Below are positions 50,747-61,563 of a stretch of DNA of 64,000 nucleotides, in pieces. Position 1 is the stretch's first letter. Every line of letters begins with the position of its first letter. The DNA lies in contig CM018606.1 of NCBI GenBank assembly GCA_009192285.1, positions 451,637 to 515,636 on the forward strand, given 5' to 3'. The notes beneath the pieces are model-generated. The model had not been told where the DNA came from, did no database searches, and saw only the letters and a list, made by a program, of their open reading frames with translations. The position numbers and the translations under genes are program-made. Origin of the DNA: Morchella semilibera (Eukaryota; Ascomycota; Pezizomycetes; Pezizales; Morchellaceae).

Positions 50747-51382
50747 TGTCCTGGCGTCTTGGCATCGGTCCTGAGGGTTCGGTAGTCGAAGCGCTGTTAT
50801 GATTGCTAGGGCAATGTTAAGCGAGGAAGGTGTGAGTTAAGGAGGAGATGTCGTCAGTGGATTCTGGGAGGTTCGATGGCGTGATAGATTTGTAATGTAC
50901 ATAGCAGAGATGGTGGGGAGGAATACGAGGTGTGGTTGCGATGGGTTTCTAGAGGTTTCTATGAATTGACGTATGAGTCATAACGGACTGGTAAAGGAGG
51001 GGTGTTAAATAGTGGGGATAGATGTTTTCTTTAGTTCTTTCTTTCTTTTCTCTCTGTCTCGTCTTCCTGTTATCTCGGTACATAGAAATCTACTCCTGTT
51101 TCCAAAAAAGCTATAGCTTCTCGTACCAAAGACTTTGTTCTCTAGAAAGAGGAAATCCATAGTATCTCTTATCGTTCTCGTTGAGGTCCATCCGATCCTC
51201 ACTTTCTCTGCTCCGTGCTCTTGTGCCTTTGCTCTTGCCTTTGCCTTTGCCGGTGCCTGTCGTTGTGCCTGTCCGGTGTTGCTTCTGTCTTTGTCGGTCT
51301 CCTCGTCGCTTAGGTTGTGCTCCTCGAGCCCTTCTGCGTCATCATTGTCATCTTCTTCTTTGCGCCGTCTTACCCCGTCATA
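50747..51382 (+). repeat. LTR1 copy a, 5' LTR of gypsy element 1
   Basis: About 636 bases, from TGTCCTGGCGTC to CCCCGTCATA, are the reverse complement of the copies at 54936 and 60571. LTR ends are TGT..ACA, with the terminal CA changed to TA here. In this orientation it directly precedes the gag frame that starts at 51388, so it is the 5' LTR. Its right part carries a Gly/Ala/Cys-codon-like GCCTTTGC repeat region shared by all copies. Confidence 0.8.
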
Positions 51383-51387
51383 CTAAG

Positions 51388-52608
51388 ATGAGACCACCTT
51401 ACTCGACTGGCACAGTCCGAGATCCTCACACCATAATTTACTATGACCTCTCCACGCCGGAACGGATGAAGCAAAGCAAGCGTATGCCCTCCTCCAAAGA
51501 GCGCACGGAGGGGTTCAGCAATATGCGATCGACCTCACCACCCATCACTCTGAAACCGAACAAGGCCGGGCCGAGTTCCATAAAGAAATTCAGGGACTAC
51601 GGACTAAGATTAAGAAGTTACAAGAAGGAGTCAAGGGAGGTTTAGAGGAGCTCCACGACGAGTTAACTAAGCAATCCAAATCAGAGAAACTCCCTGAGCT
51701 GGAGAAATACCGGGGCGATCGCAAGACCCTTAGGACCTTCCAGAGACAATTACAGATTAAACTCACGGCTAATCTTGATTGCTTCCCTACCTTGGCCCAA
51801 CAACTTGCGTACTCTATTTCTCGATTGGAGGGGGCCAGCGGCGGACCAATTCCTTATCTATATTACGGATGAAGGGATCGCTTTTGATTCCATGGCGGAG
51901 TTTTTTGAAATTCTGAATAATGCTTTTGGGGATCTGGATTGCGCTACCACTGCTGCTCGCAACTTGAGGGATATTAGGCAACGCCAACACACCTTTTCTG
52001 AAGATTTTGCAGAGTTCCAGCGGTATACTGCCGACTCTGAGTTCAACGAGGCGGCCAAGATTGAATGTCTTTTGGAAGGGCTTAACCAAGACTTGATGGC
52101 CCTAATGATTCAGAATGAAACCCTAACGATAATTAAAGACTGTATCCTACTTCTCCAACGTCTTGATAATAAGCAACGAGTCTTGCAAGTCAGGATGGGG
52201 AAGTTTCGATTTCAGATTCCTAGTGCCCCTGCCCCTTGTCCGTTTACCCCTCGCCCGCCTGTTGTATCAACAATATCCCTAGTCATACGAGGACCACTCC
52301 AACCACCGCCGAAGAGTGCTGCACCAGCGGCTCATCCTTCTTATACTCTCGAGGGAGCTGTTCCTATGGATCTGTCTAATAGTCATCATTGCTTGGACCC
52401 TAGGGAGAGGGGAGCACGGCGAGTGGAGAATCATTGCTATTATTGTGGGGGAGTTGGACATTTGGTTAGAGATTGTACGCTTTCGCCCTTGGGAAGGGCA
52501 GCATCTAGAATGAGGGGAGCATTGTTGGAGGCGAAGAAGGAAAAGAAGGAAAAGAAGGAGGATTTTTCGTTGGATGAGAAGGAGTTAAAAGATTCGTCCC
52601 TGGCCTAA
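51388..52608 (+). pseudogene. gypsy element 1 gag (zinc-knuckle protein)
   Basis: Starts at ATG 51388 just after the LTR and continues through two frames joined by at least one frameshift (near 51640-51830). Recognisable gag features: KLPELEKYRGDRKTL, the capsid-like stretch AEFFEILNNAFGDLDCATTA, FAEFQRYTADSEF, and a CCHC zinc knuckle CYYCGGVGHLVRDC at 52435-52476, followed by a Lys/Glu tail. The protein would package element RNA. The frameshift makes it non-functional. Confidence 0.82.
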
Positions 52609-52730
52609 GCGGTATAGTCCAGGGACCTCCAAAGGTTTTTTCTAAGGTGTCTATTTCAACGTTTTCAGTATCAGAAGGGGAGATGGATGGGAATCAATTG
52701 ATTGTAGTTTGTTCTATTTCGTAAAATAAA

Positions 52731-54935
52731 AATCTATTGTACCCACCTATGCCTTGATTGATACTGCAGTGTCGGGATATGCATTTATTGATGAAGACTT
52801 TGTGCGCCGCCATGAAATAAAAATGAAGAATTTGAGGACTGAGAGGGAGATTGATGTGATTGATGGAAGACCTATTGAGTCAGGGAAAGTGACTAGGAAG
52901 GTGACGTTGGAATTGGAGATTAATGGACATGTGGAGGAATGTCCTTTTTTTGTTACGAATCTGGGACACTATCCGATAGTGATGGGAATACCTTGGATGA
53001 GAAAGCATGGAGTGTTAATTGACAGTAGAAGGAATGATATTCGCTTCCAGTCATCAGTATGCCTTAAACATTGTATAGCCAACCGTAAACCTATTGTTGC
53101 TCAGGGGATTTCAACTCCACTACCGGAAAGGCCAGTCACTCATATTTCAGCAGTTACCCCTCGATCGTTTAAGAAGTTGGCTCAGGATCCTACCGTTCAA
53201 ATCTATTCAAACACCCTATATGCTGTCAACAAGATATTGGAAATGCCTGCCAACCCGGATGGAAATATTCCGATAGACTACCAACGTTTCCGACAACTAT
53301 TTGATGAAATCAATGCATCTAGGCTACCACCACACCGTTCCTATGATCATGAGATAAAGCTACAAGAAGGAACAGCACCACCCTTTGGTCCCATGTACAG
53401 TATATCACGGGAAGAGTTGAAGGCTCTAAGAGACTACCTGGCCGATAGCTTGAAGAAAGGATTTCTTCGGTCTAGCAATTCCCTAGCTGGCGCCTCAGTA
53501 CTATTTGTCAAAAAAGCTGATAGTTCCCTATGTTTGTGCATTGATGTTACGGGCATGAGAAAAGGAACCCGAAGACTGAAAGAGGAGGACCCTCCCCTTG
53601 CTACTATGCTACTAAAAGTCTCTATGTCCCACTGGGCGCGCCAGAGAGGCACGGTGTTGCCAGTATGGAGCCCAGTGCGGAGTTGCGGAATCCCTAGTTA
53701 ACGAACCTGTTTTCGACCCCTGAAATAACCCCCGGAGCGTCAAAGCGCCGGTACAGTCACTCAGGACACCGGTGGGTATATGAGGGGGCAACAGTGCGAG
53801 TTTGGAGTCGATCGGACCATCTTTGATCGAATGGCGAAGGTCGTAAGGAAGCTCACACTGGTGGCGCCTCTGGGGAAGGTAAGACTACCCGACTCCTCCG
53901 GTACCGATCGTTAGCAGTCCTAATGTCGAGCTATGCTCCTTGGTGATAGGTAACGATGTCGGGAAAGAGTTGGCGAGCAAAGTCGAGCCCGGTACCGGGG
54001 TGTTATCAGGTAGGCTAAACTTCGAAGACTCCTCATGACCACTGACGAAGGCTGAGTGCATGCAGCAAACGGGTTGGTATCCATAAACGGGATAGAACGT
54101 AAGGGATTTATGAGATTAGAGATCAGGGGTATTTTAGATGGTGGGATAGATTTGGCGTTTGGTTGTCTTGGCGTATTTTCAGGGTCTTCGGGGTTTCGCA
54201 CTGGATGTTTGTATTTATAATGTTTAGTCCGCGTGACATTCGCGCGGGATATAAATACTGTGTCATTCTCCTACTTTGTCGAAATCATCAGCGACGAAGA
54301 AAGAGTCTTAACGATATAAACCTATCACCTCTATTCTATACGATCTTAGTGATTCTTGAAAATATCTACCTGAACCAATCTTCGTGTTAAGCCTTACCCA
54401 ACTCTATACGACTTTCTATACTCGTCGGACTAGCATCGGGCAACGGAGATTCTAGTTACGTTTAGACTGAAGTGACCCCGTTCCTTTCTGCCTCTGCAGT
54501 TAGCGTTTCGGACTCTGAGCTCTTCACAGTACTACTCTAGTAGTCCGGTGCGACACCCTAATAATTGATTATTGGAAGTTAAATGCCATTACAGTTAAGG
54601 ATCGATACTCTCTTCCCCTTACACTGGAAACTATGGCCAACCTAGCACGGGCGAATTATTTTATCAAGTTGGACCTACGATAGGGTTATAATCAGATTAG
54701 GATTAAAGAGGGGGACGAGTGGAAAATGGCTTTCCGGACGCGTCATGGACATTGGGAATATCTGTTGATATCTTTTAGTTTAACCAACGCGCCTCCTACC
54801 TTTCAACGCTGGATTAATGATATTCTCCGGCCCTTCTTGGATTGTTGTGCTACTGCCTATCTCGATGATATCCTTATTTATTCGGAAACCCTGGAGCAAC
54901 ATCAACAGGACGTGCGACAGGTACTAGAAGCCCTA
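52731..54935 (+). pseudogene. gypsy element 1 pol: protease and reverse transcriptase, interrupted
   Basis: The aspartic protease starts near 52751 with ALIDTAVSGYAFID; the catalytic DTG reads DTA. A linker with HYPIVMGIPWMRKHGV leads into reverse transcriptase (PPHRSYDHEIKLQEG; FGPMYSISREELKALRDYL; KKADSSLCLCID). At 53545 the frame is cut by LTR2 and resumes at 54564 ([15 protein letters not shown]), with a stop in the KLDLR*GYNQIRIKEGDEWK region. It runs through WEYLLISFSLTNAPPTFQRW and the catalytic YLDD (54858-54869), and is cut again at 54936 by LTR1. RNase H and integrase are not present on this strand. Confidence 0.85.
53545..54563. mobile_element. solo LTR2 inserted in reverse transcriptase
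   Basis: A 1,019-base unit runs from TGTTACGGG to CCCTAATA and is flanked by ATTGA on both sides (53540-53544 and 54564-54568). Removing it restores the RT frame across CID|Y. A second copy lies at 62428-63362. Inside, near 54248, is GGATATAAATACTGTGTC, a TATA-like promoter segment shared by both copies. The end TAATA instead of TAACA fits a C-to-T change. No internal coding region remains, so this is a solo LTR. Confidence 0.8.
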
Positions 54936-55678
54936 TGTGACGGAGTGACTCGACGCAAAGAAGAAGATGACAATGATGACGCAGAAGGACCTGAGGAGCA
55001 CAGCCTAAGCGACGAGGAAACTGACGAAGACAAGAACAATACCGGGCAGGCACACGCACAGGCTCCGGCGAAGGCAAAGGCAAGAGCAAGGGCACAAGGG
55101 CACGGAACAGGGGAGTGAGGACCGGATGGACCTCAACGAGAACGATGAGAGCTACTATAGATTTCCCCTTTCTAGAGGACAGAGTGTTTCGATACGAGAA
55201 TCTATGGCTTCGGGATAGGAGTAGATTCCTATGTACCGACTCATCAGCAAGACTTCATTTGTCTCCTGATCTCTCCTGAGTCTCCGGAGACTCTCAGGAG
55301 ACCTGAGAGACGGTTGGGAGACTCCAGATACAAGTTGAGTTTGCTGATGGAGATAACAGGAAGACAAAACAGAGAGAAAAGAAAGAAAGAACTAAGGAGA
55401 ACCTCTAACCCAGCTATTTAACACTTCTCCTCCACCAGCCCGCTATGAGTCATACATCACTTCATAGAAACCCACAGAAACCTATCGCATCCACACCTTA
55501 CATTCCTCTCCATCATCTCCGCTATTTACATTACAAATCCATCACGCCATCGAACCTCCTAGAACCTAATGACGACAACTTCCTTTAGCACACTCGTTCC
55601 TCGCTTAACCATTCCTAAACAATCACAACTGCGCTTCGACTACCAAACTCTCGGGACCGATGCCAAGACGCCGGGACA
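54936..55678 (-). repeat. LTR1 copy b, reversed
   Basis: TGTGACGGAGTG to GCCGGGACA, 743 bases, matches the complement of copy a. It is about 110 bases longer because of a small inverted-repeat insertion at 55239-55349. On the minus strand it follows the integrase/chromodomain frame that ends at 55700, so it is placed as that element's 3' LTR. Confidence 0.78.
55239..55349. mobile_element. small hairpin (MITE-like) insertion inside LTR1
   Basis: LTR1 copy c reads straight through ACCGAGATAAC; copy b has 111 extra bases there. The insert has CATCAGCAA at one end (55242-55250) and TTGCTGATG at the other (55341-55349), with a GA repeated at the junction. Its centre holds the perfect palindrome GTCTCCGGAGAC within a longer imperfect hairpin. 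It has no coding capacity. Confidence 0.6.
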
Positions 55679-55699
55679 GATCAGGTCCCCTCCTAGGGC

Positions 55700-56414
55700 C
55701 TAACTACTGATAGGCCGAGGTTTCGAAGGATATTCAAGTTGATCATGGAATGCTCTTCGAAGGTCAGGACTATGTTCAAGATCGCCCGAAGGTTGCCAGG
55801 AAGGTTTTTCATATCCAACATATCTAACCAAGTACTCCACCCATCGCCCGCTCTTCCTAGAATCCAATATTTCCGCGACTTCCCATTCAACTTCCCCTTC
55901 AATCTCCACAGGTGGAGGTGGTTCTATGATTTGTCCCGGGACAGGATCATCAACCGCCGGCAAAAGAAGCGAAACATGAAATACAGGATTGATTTTCATG
56001 GATATAGGAAGTTCCAATTCATAGGCATAGGGGCTCACAATTCGTTTAATCACATAGGGTCCGATTTGTTTCCAGTCGAGTTTCTTCGAGGGTCACTTTG
56101 TTTGAATATTTCGGGTAGAAAGCCAAACGGAATCACCAACAGCATAACGAGGTGCCGGAGTCCGGTGTAGATTTGCCATTTTCTTCTGTATCTTCTGAGC
56201 CCTAAACATTTCGCTCTTCAGAAAATCAAAAACCTGGGACATCTCCCTTGCCAACCCATTAGCCTGATGCTTATTCATTGTCTTTCCATGTTGTAGTGGC
56301 CCAAAAGTCATTTGAGGGTGTCTTCCATAGTTTGCCTGGAAGGGAGATATATTCGTGGTTTCGGAAATATGGTTATTAGTAGCAAACTCGACAAGAGGAA
56401 GGATATCACGGTGT
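55700..56414 (-). pseudogene. gypsy integrase C-terminal part with chromodomain
   Basis: Reading the minus strand from 56414: ILPLVEFATNNHISETTN and ISPFQANYGRHPQM (end of the integrase core), EMSQVFDFLKSEMFRAQKIQ, the GPY/F-type module (RYAVGDSVWLSTRNIQTK; VSPYAYELELPISMKINPVF; HVSLLLPAVDDP). A chromodomain follows (WEVAEILDSRK; VEYLVRYVGYEKPSWQP) to the stop at 55700. One frameshift lies near 56050-56100. Chromodomain integrases are typical of chromoviruses, a clade of Ty3/gypsy retrotransposons that target chromatin. Confidence 0.85.
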
Positions 56415-56900
56415 GGAGCGTACTTAGTGATGTTGCGGGAAGAAGGACTAGTCAGGGATTTTTTATGGTGTTCTACGAGTTTCTAAGCAGGGGTTCTATG
56501 AGTCAACGTTGCGCATGTATTTCTAATAGAAGGATTTCCTTTGGGTTCTATGGGTTTCTATGGGATGAGTCAGCGAGGGGATTTTGGCGCTATATATATG
56601 GAGCTCTCTTCCTCGCTTGTAGGGTTTCTCTTTCTTTCCTTTCTTCTTCACGCAACCTTCCTGTCAATTAGGCAATGCAAGCTTTAGGACTTCGAGTGTC
56701 CTTCCCTGGTGTTCGCTTCGCTCCTCGTTTTTAGTGACCCAATACCCCCTGCCTCGCATCCTTCCTTTGCTTCCCCTCGCTCCGCCTTACCTCGCCCTGC
56801 TTTGGTATTATACCTTGGCAAGCCTCGACCCCGCTTTCGCTTCACTCCGTGATACTAAGGTTGCGTCTCCAACACCAACCTATAACACACTCAAACCCAA
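56415..56900 (+). repeat. probable 5' LTR and leader of gypsy element 2 (LTR1-related)
   Basis: The integrase frame stops matching at 56414, and gag of element 2 begins at 56919. The interval has a TATATATATGG box near 56591 and a segment (GGGTTTCTATGGGATGAGTC) resembling LTR1 (TTTCTATGAATTGACG...). Exact ends are not visible, so boundaries are provisional. Confidence 0.4.
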
Positions 56901-56918
56901 TACCCAAGAAACCCAACC

Positions 56919-58369
56919 ATGTCCATCGCTCCAATAGAAACTGAGCCCTTTGATCAAAAGGAACTCACCAGAGAACTAGAAGCTTTCTTCCAGAGAAATC
57001 CTACCCTTCCCGATGAAGAAACCAACCCAGATACCATCAAGGCCTATAATCTGTTTAAACAATGTCAACTGGGCCTCCTACAGTACAAGGAGGACCTGGC
57101 ACAGGAGGAGGCAGATGCAGACAAAGCCAAAGAAGTATGGACTGAATAAATCACAGAATTAGGGAAGGAAAATCAGGATCTGGAAACACAAATTACTGTC
57201 CTGGAAGCACAAGTAACCACTTTCCAGTACCAAGTCCGTTCAGCAAATCAAGCAACCCAGGAAGCCCAAGCAATACTTGCCGCTCAGGCTGCGCTCTCCC
57301 ACCTCCACCTCCACCACCCGTAGTGAATCCTCCTCCTCCGCCCCCCCCTCATCGTCGCAATCGCCTCTTAGAAGGTCTTACCCTTACTCAGGAACCAAGG
57401 GCCGAAAGGTCAGAAAAGCTTCCGGACCCGGAAAAATACCGAGGCAACCAGAAGGGACTCCCCCAGTTCTAAAATATGCTGAAACTCAGGCTGTTGGGCA
57501 ATGCCGATTGGTACCCCACTCTCCAGAATCAATTGACCTATGCCATCTCTCGCTTGTAAGGCCCTGCCACTGACCAGTTTATGCCGTTTATTACCAACAC
57601 CGGAATCAACCTCCCCTCCATGGAGAGGTTCTTTGAAATTTTGAATACAGCCTTTGGAGATCCAGACCAGGTTGGTACCGCCCGCCGCGCCCTCAGAAGA
57701 ATTAGGCAACTTAATCGTCCCTTCTTGGAATACTTTGCTGAATTTCAACGCTATGCTGCTGAAGCTGGGATGGGAGAAACGGTCAACGTGGAGGCCCTTA
57801 TGGAAGGTCTAGGCGAGGAACTTACCAAGCTCATGGTCCATGAGGAGACTCCCACCACGGTTCATGAACTTGTCCCTATTCTCCAACGCTTGGACAACAA
57901 GCAGCAGATGCTCCCTGCTCGCTACCACCCTCGCTATCAGACTCCTGCCGCCCCCGCTCGCCCTGTACCTCGCTACGTTGCCCCAGGTCCACCCGCCCCC
58001 TGCTACTAGACGCCTGCTACTCCTGCACCACGCTACCAGGCTCCCACATCACCTGTCCCTCGTTACCAAGTTCCCGTTCGCCCCAACCCACCTGCCACTG
58101 CTCACCTGTCTCACACCCCCGGAGGCGTGGCCCCTATGGATTTGTCTTTTGGTCATGATCGCCCGGACCCTCAGGAGAGAGAGGCCCGTCGCATAGAGAA
58201 TAGATGTTTTTATTGCGGTCAAGGTGGACACCTTGTTAGGGAATGCCTGTAGGCGCCGGCCCCCAGGAACCTAGCCCCCAGGATGAGGGGAGCCAGGGTT
58301 GATGTTAAGAATGAAGATCATGAAGGAGCCTCCGGCGATGAGGCGTTAAAAGATTTTTCCCTGGACTGA
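56919..58369 (+). pseudogene. gypsy element 2 gag
   Basis: Starts at ATG 56919 (MSIAPIETEPFDQKELTREL). The frame is broken by TAA after KEVWTE (57147-57149), further stops near 57470 and 57560, and a TAG near 58008, several consistent with CAA or CAG codons mutated at C. Recognisable parts: coiled-coil ITELGKENQDLETQI, capsid-like ERFFEILNTAFGDPD and YFAEFQRYAAEAGM, Pro-rich linker, and zinc knuckle CFYCGQGGHLVREC near 58207. It aligns block by block with element 1 gag, so the two are related but diverged families. Confidence 0.82.
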
Positions 58370-58499
58370 GTGGCTCATTCCAGGGACGGTTTAAGGATTG
58401 GTTTAAGCTTTCACTTTCTGGGTTTTCGGTTTCAGAAAAGGATATGGATGGGAATCAATTAGTTGTAACGTGTTCAATTTCTCAAAATAAAGATTCTTT

Positions 58500-59522
58500 A
58501 TCCTATCATATGCCCTCATTGATACCAGCGCCTCAGGATACGCTTTTAGAGACCAAGACTTCGTATGCCACCATAATCTCACTACAATCCCCCTTCAAGT
58601 CCCTCGCCATATAGATGTGATAGATGGTTGACCTATCGAATCAGGAAAAGTTACCCACAAAGTTATTCTCAGCCTCAATGTTCATGGTCACAGAGAGGAT
58701 GCCCCCTTTTTTGTAACACAACTCGGACATTACCCCATTGTTATGGGCCTTCCATGGATGCGCCGACATCCAACAACTATCCTCCCTGCCCGTAATGAGA
58801 TACATTTTGATTCTCCCAATTGTATTACACATTGCTCGATTGATCAAACAAAGGTTATTGCAAAGGGAATTTCTATCGAACCCCCCGCCGAACCCGTTAC
58901 CAAGATTTCGATGATTGAATACTATGCCTTTTATCGTTTGATCAATAAGAAAAGGAAAGGAATGCAATTATATTCAACCACTCTCAAGGCCCTCGATGAC
59001 CTCCTGGCACAAACACCAAAGGACTCTCGCGCCTTAGTACCTAGGAAACATCACCAGTACCTCCATCTTCTTAATGAACCTGAAGCATCCAAATTACCCC
59101 CCCATCGACCTGAATACGATTTATTCATTGACATTCAAGATGGAAGGACTGTACCATTTGGACCTATGTATGGGATGACTCGACTGGAACTACAAGCACT
59201 CCGAGACTACCTAGCAGAATACCTCTCCAACGGGAAGATTCGACATAGTACATTACCAGCAGGCTCTCCCGTATTGTTTGTTAGGAAGGCAGATGGCTCT
59301 CTTCGACTCTGCGTGGACTACAGAAAGTTAAATGCGGTTACGGTCAAGAACCGACACCCCCTACCCCTGACACCGGAGACTTTTATGGGTATTTCTTCCG
59401 CCAAGTATTTTACCGAGTTGGACCTCCACAATGGCAACCACCAGTTGAGGATTAGGGAAGGAGATGAGTGGAAAACAGTGTTCAGGACTCAATATGGACA
59501 CTTTGAGTATTTCATGTGTCCG
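58500..59522 (+). pseudogene. gypsy element 2 pol: protease and partial reverse transcriptase
   Basis: The protease motif is LIDTSASGYAF, with DTG changed to DTS. A TGA replaces an expected Arg codon in DVIDG*PIESGKV. From 58743 a clean frame encodes GLPWMRRHPTT, then RT blocks PPHRPEYDLFIDIQDG, FGPMYGMTRLELQALRDYL, VRKADGSLRLCVDYRKLNAV and ELDLHNGNHQLRIREGDEWK to FEYFMCP. It is truncated at 59522, before the YxDD motif, where a minus-strand DNA-transposon relic begins. Confidence 0.85.
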
Positions 59523-59524
59523 AG

Positions 59525-60450
59525 GTGATATTGACAATTGTTAGCTATACTGGCTAAGCCTTCTTGTCACCACTGAAATTAGTGAGGTGTGTTCCGTCTG
59601 ATACATATATTACTGGCACCACCGTTCATCCTTATGGAAGGGTATTCTATAACATTTGTGAGAGGTTAGCAGAGGCTCCCTGAGCCTTCTAAGTAAGTGT
59701 TGCAAACCTGCATCTCCCACTACCAGTCTGCCGTATGCATCTCCCCATACATCTGCTCCCCCATTTAATTGTATTCTATAGTAGGTGAATGCACCAAGGA
59801 CTCCCTAAATGTACGTTGTCCCAGAAGAAAACGCACTATATTCATAGGGTCCCTGTAAGAGTAAAGAATTTCTGCCCGCCCATTTCGATCTCTAAGTGTA
59901 TCCAGCTCTTTTTTCCTAACCCCCCCCATAGACGACATCTCATCGAGGAGGCATGTAAAGCCTCTACCAGTGCTGTAGAAGCCTTGTAGAGGGCACACGG
60001 TGCGGAAGAAATTGTCCATCTGACCCCCAGACACATTCGACTACTACAGTGTAGGAAGCAGCGCGACAACCGAAATTATTTTGCTGATTCGAAAGGCTGC
60101 CATAGGTTGATCAAAAGGCTTTCCGAGCCTTCATCATATCCCTTTGCGGTGAGAAGAGGCTTCCCTGCACCCTCGTATATGGTAGTTGCTAGATTGAACC
60201 GTGTAGATCCCAAAGTATAGTCATCATTTGATTCAGTATCGGACTCGCTTTCGTCTGGTATGTTCAAACGTCCACCCTTGTGGGGACCTCCTGAGCCTTC
60301 GGGAAGGTTCCACGAGCCCTCAACAGGAGTCCCTGAAAGCTGCCTATCGTACCATTCGTGTGTCCGTGATGGGTGAACTTTTGAGAGATGTGGATCGAAA
60401 CTACCAGCATTGGCATAGCTCCGTATGCAAAAAGGACATCGTGATCTCAT
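59525..60450 (-). pseudogene. Plavaka/KDZ-like DNA transposase N-terminal fragment
   Basis: From an ATG at 60450 the minus strand encodes a C2H2-type finger (RCPFCIRSYANAGSF...HLSKVH; C5, C8, H21, H26), then an acidic linker. After frameshifts come MDNFFRTVCPLQGFY, an ILYSYRDPMNIVRFLLGQR block, SPTIEYN*MGEQMYGEMHTAD and, near 59555-59593, THLTNFSGDKKA followed by a stop. The order finger, YRD..FLLG, MYxEMHTADW, THLTNFSGDKKAWPVY is the one I know from Plavaka transposases (KDZ group). The catalytic DDE core beyond is absent, since the sequence meets the gypsy RT at 59523. The family assignment rests on recalled motifs. Confidence 0.65.
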
Positions 60451-60570
60451 TGCTGATAGTCAATATTGGTGGAGGCTTTGGAGGCTCTGGAGGCTTTGGT
60501 GACTCTGGAGCCCCTGGGGGCTTCCTAAGCTTCCTAGGCTTGGGAGGGTTCAGGGAGGTTGGCACTCTAG
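60451..60570. other. GGCTTTGGAGG-type tandem stretch
   Basis: From 60474 to 60540 a degenerate repeat of GGAGGCTTTGGAGGCTCT/GGTGACTCT lies between the transposase start and LTR1. It may be the outer subterminal repeat region of the DNA transposon. Only one short array is visible. Confidence 0.4.
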
Positions 60571-61203
60571 TGTGACGGAGTAACCCGACACAAAAAAGAA
60601 GATGACAATGATGACGCAGAAGGACTAGAGGAGCACAGCCTTTGTGACAAGGAGGCCGACGAAGACAGGAGCAACACCGGGCAGGCAGAAGCACAGGCAC
60701 CGGCAAAGGCAAAGGCAAGGGCAAGGGCACAAGAGCACAGGGCAGGGGAAGTGAGGACCTAATGAACCTCAACGAGAACGATGAGAGGTACTAGGGGTTC
60801 GCTCTTTTCAGGAGGACAGAGTCTTTTGTACGAGAAGCTATGGCTTAGAAATAGAAGTAGATTCCTATGTACCGAGATAACAGGAAGATGAGACGAGGAG
60901 AAAAGAAAGAAAGAACTAAGGAAAACCTCTATCCCAGCTATTTAACACATCTCCACCACCAGTCCGCTATGACTCACACTTTCGCTCATAGAACCTGATA
61001 GAGACTCATCGCTACCACACCTCGTATTCGTCCCCACTATCTCTGCTATTTTCATTATAAATCCATCACGCCATCGAACCTCTTAGAACCCAATGACGAC
61101 ACCCCCTCTTTATCACAACCCTTCCTCGCTTAACAATACCTAGACAACCACAACCGCACTTCGCCTACCGAACCCTCGGGACTGATGCCAAGACGCCGAA
61201 GCA
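60571..61203 (-). repeat. LTR1 copy c
   Basis: Starts TGTGACGGAGTAACCC and ends in the GATGCCAAGACGCCG block plus AAGCA, about 633 bases, in the same orientation as copy b. No gag or pol frame directly follows on either side, so it is a solo or junction LTR. Confidence 0.75.
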
Positions 61204-61205
61204 AT

Positions 61206-61563
61206 TAAGAATAGGAGTATATTCCTATGTACCGAGATAAAAGGAAGATGAGACAGAGAGAAAAGAAAGAAAGAAATAAGGAAAACATCTACACCCACTT
61301 TTTAACATCTCTCCTCCACCAGTCCGTTATGATTCACACATTCGCTCACAGAAACCCATCAAAACCAGTCGCTACCACACCTCGTATTCCTCTCCACCAT
61401 CTCGCCAATTCCTATTACCAATCCATCATGCCATCGAACCTCATAAAACCTAATGATGGTATCCCCACCTCATCTCATCACATCCTTGCTTAAATTAACT
61501 CCATCTGTCGCAACAGCGCTGCGACTACCGAACCATCGGGACTGATGCCAAGACGCCGGAACA
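61206..61563 (-). repeat. partial LTR1 copy in tandem with copy c
   Basis: This corresponds to the second half of copy c (from about 60846 on): the CCTATGTACCGAGATAA, ACCACACCTCGTATTC and GATGCCAAGACGCCGGAACA blocks recur in the same order. It is diverged by several percent on inspection. Confidence 0.7.

Noticed and set aside
51181-51386. Cys/Leu/Ala-rich frames in LTR1 (also 60401-60772 and 54874-55095)
   Set aside because: They arise from the GCCTTTGC-type simple repeat of the LTR and recur in every copy in different frames.
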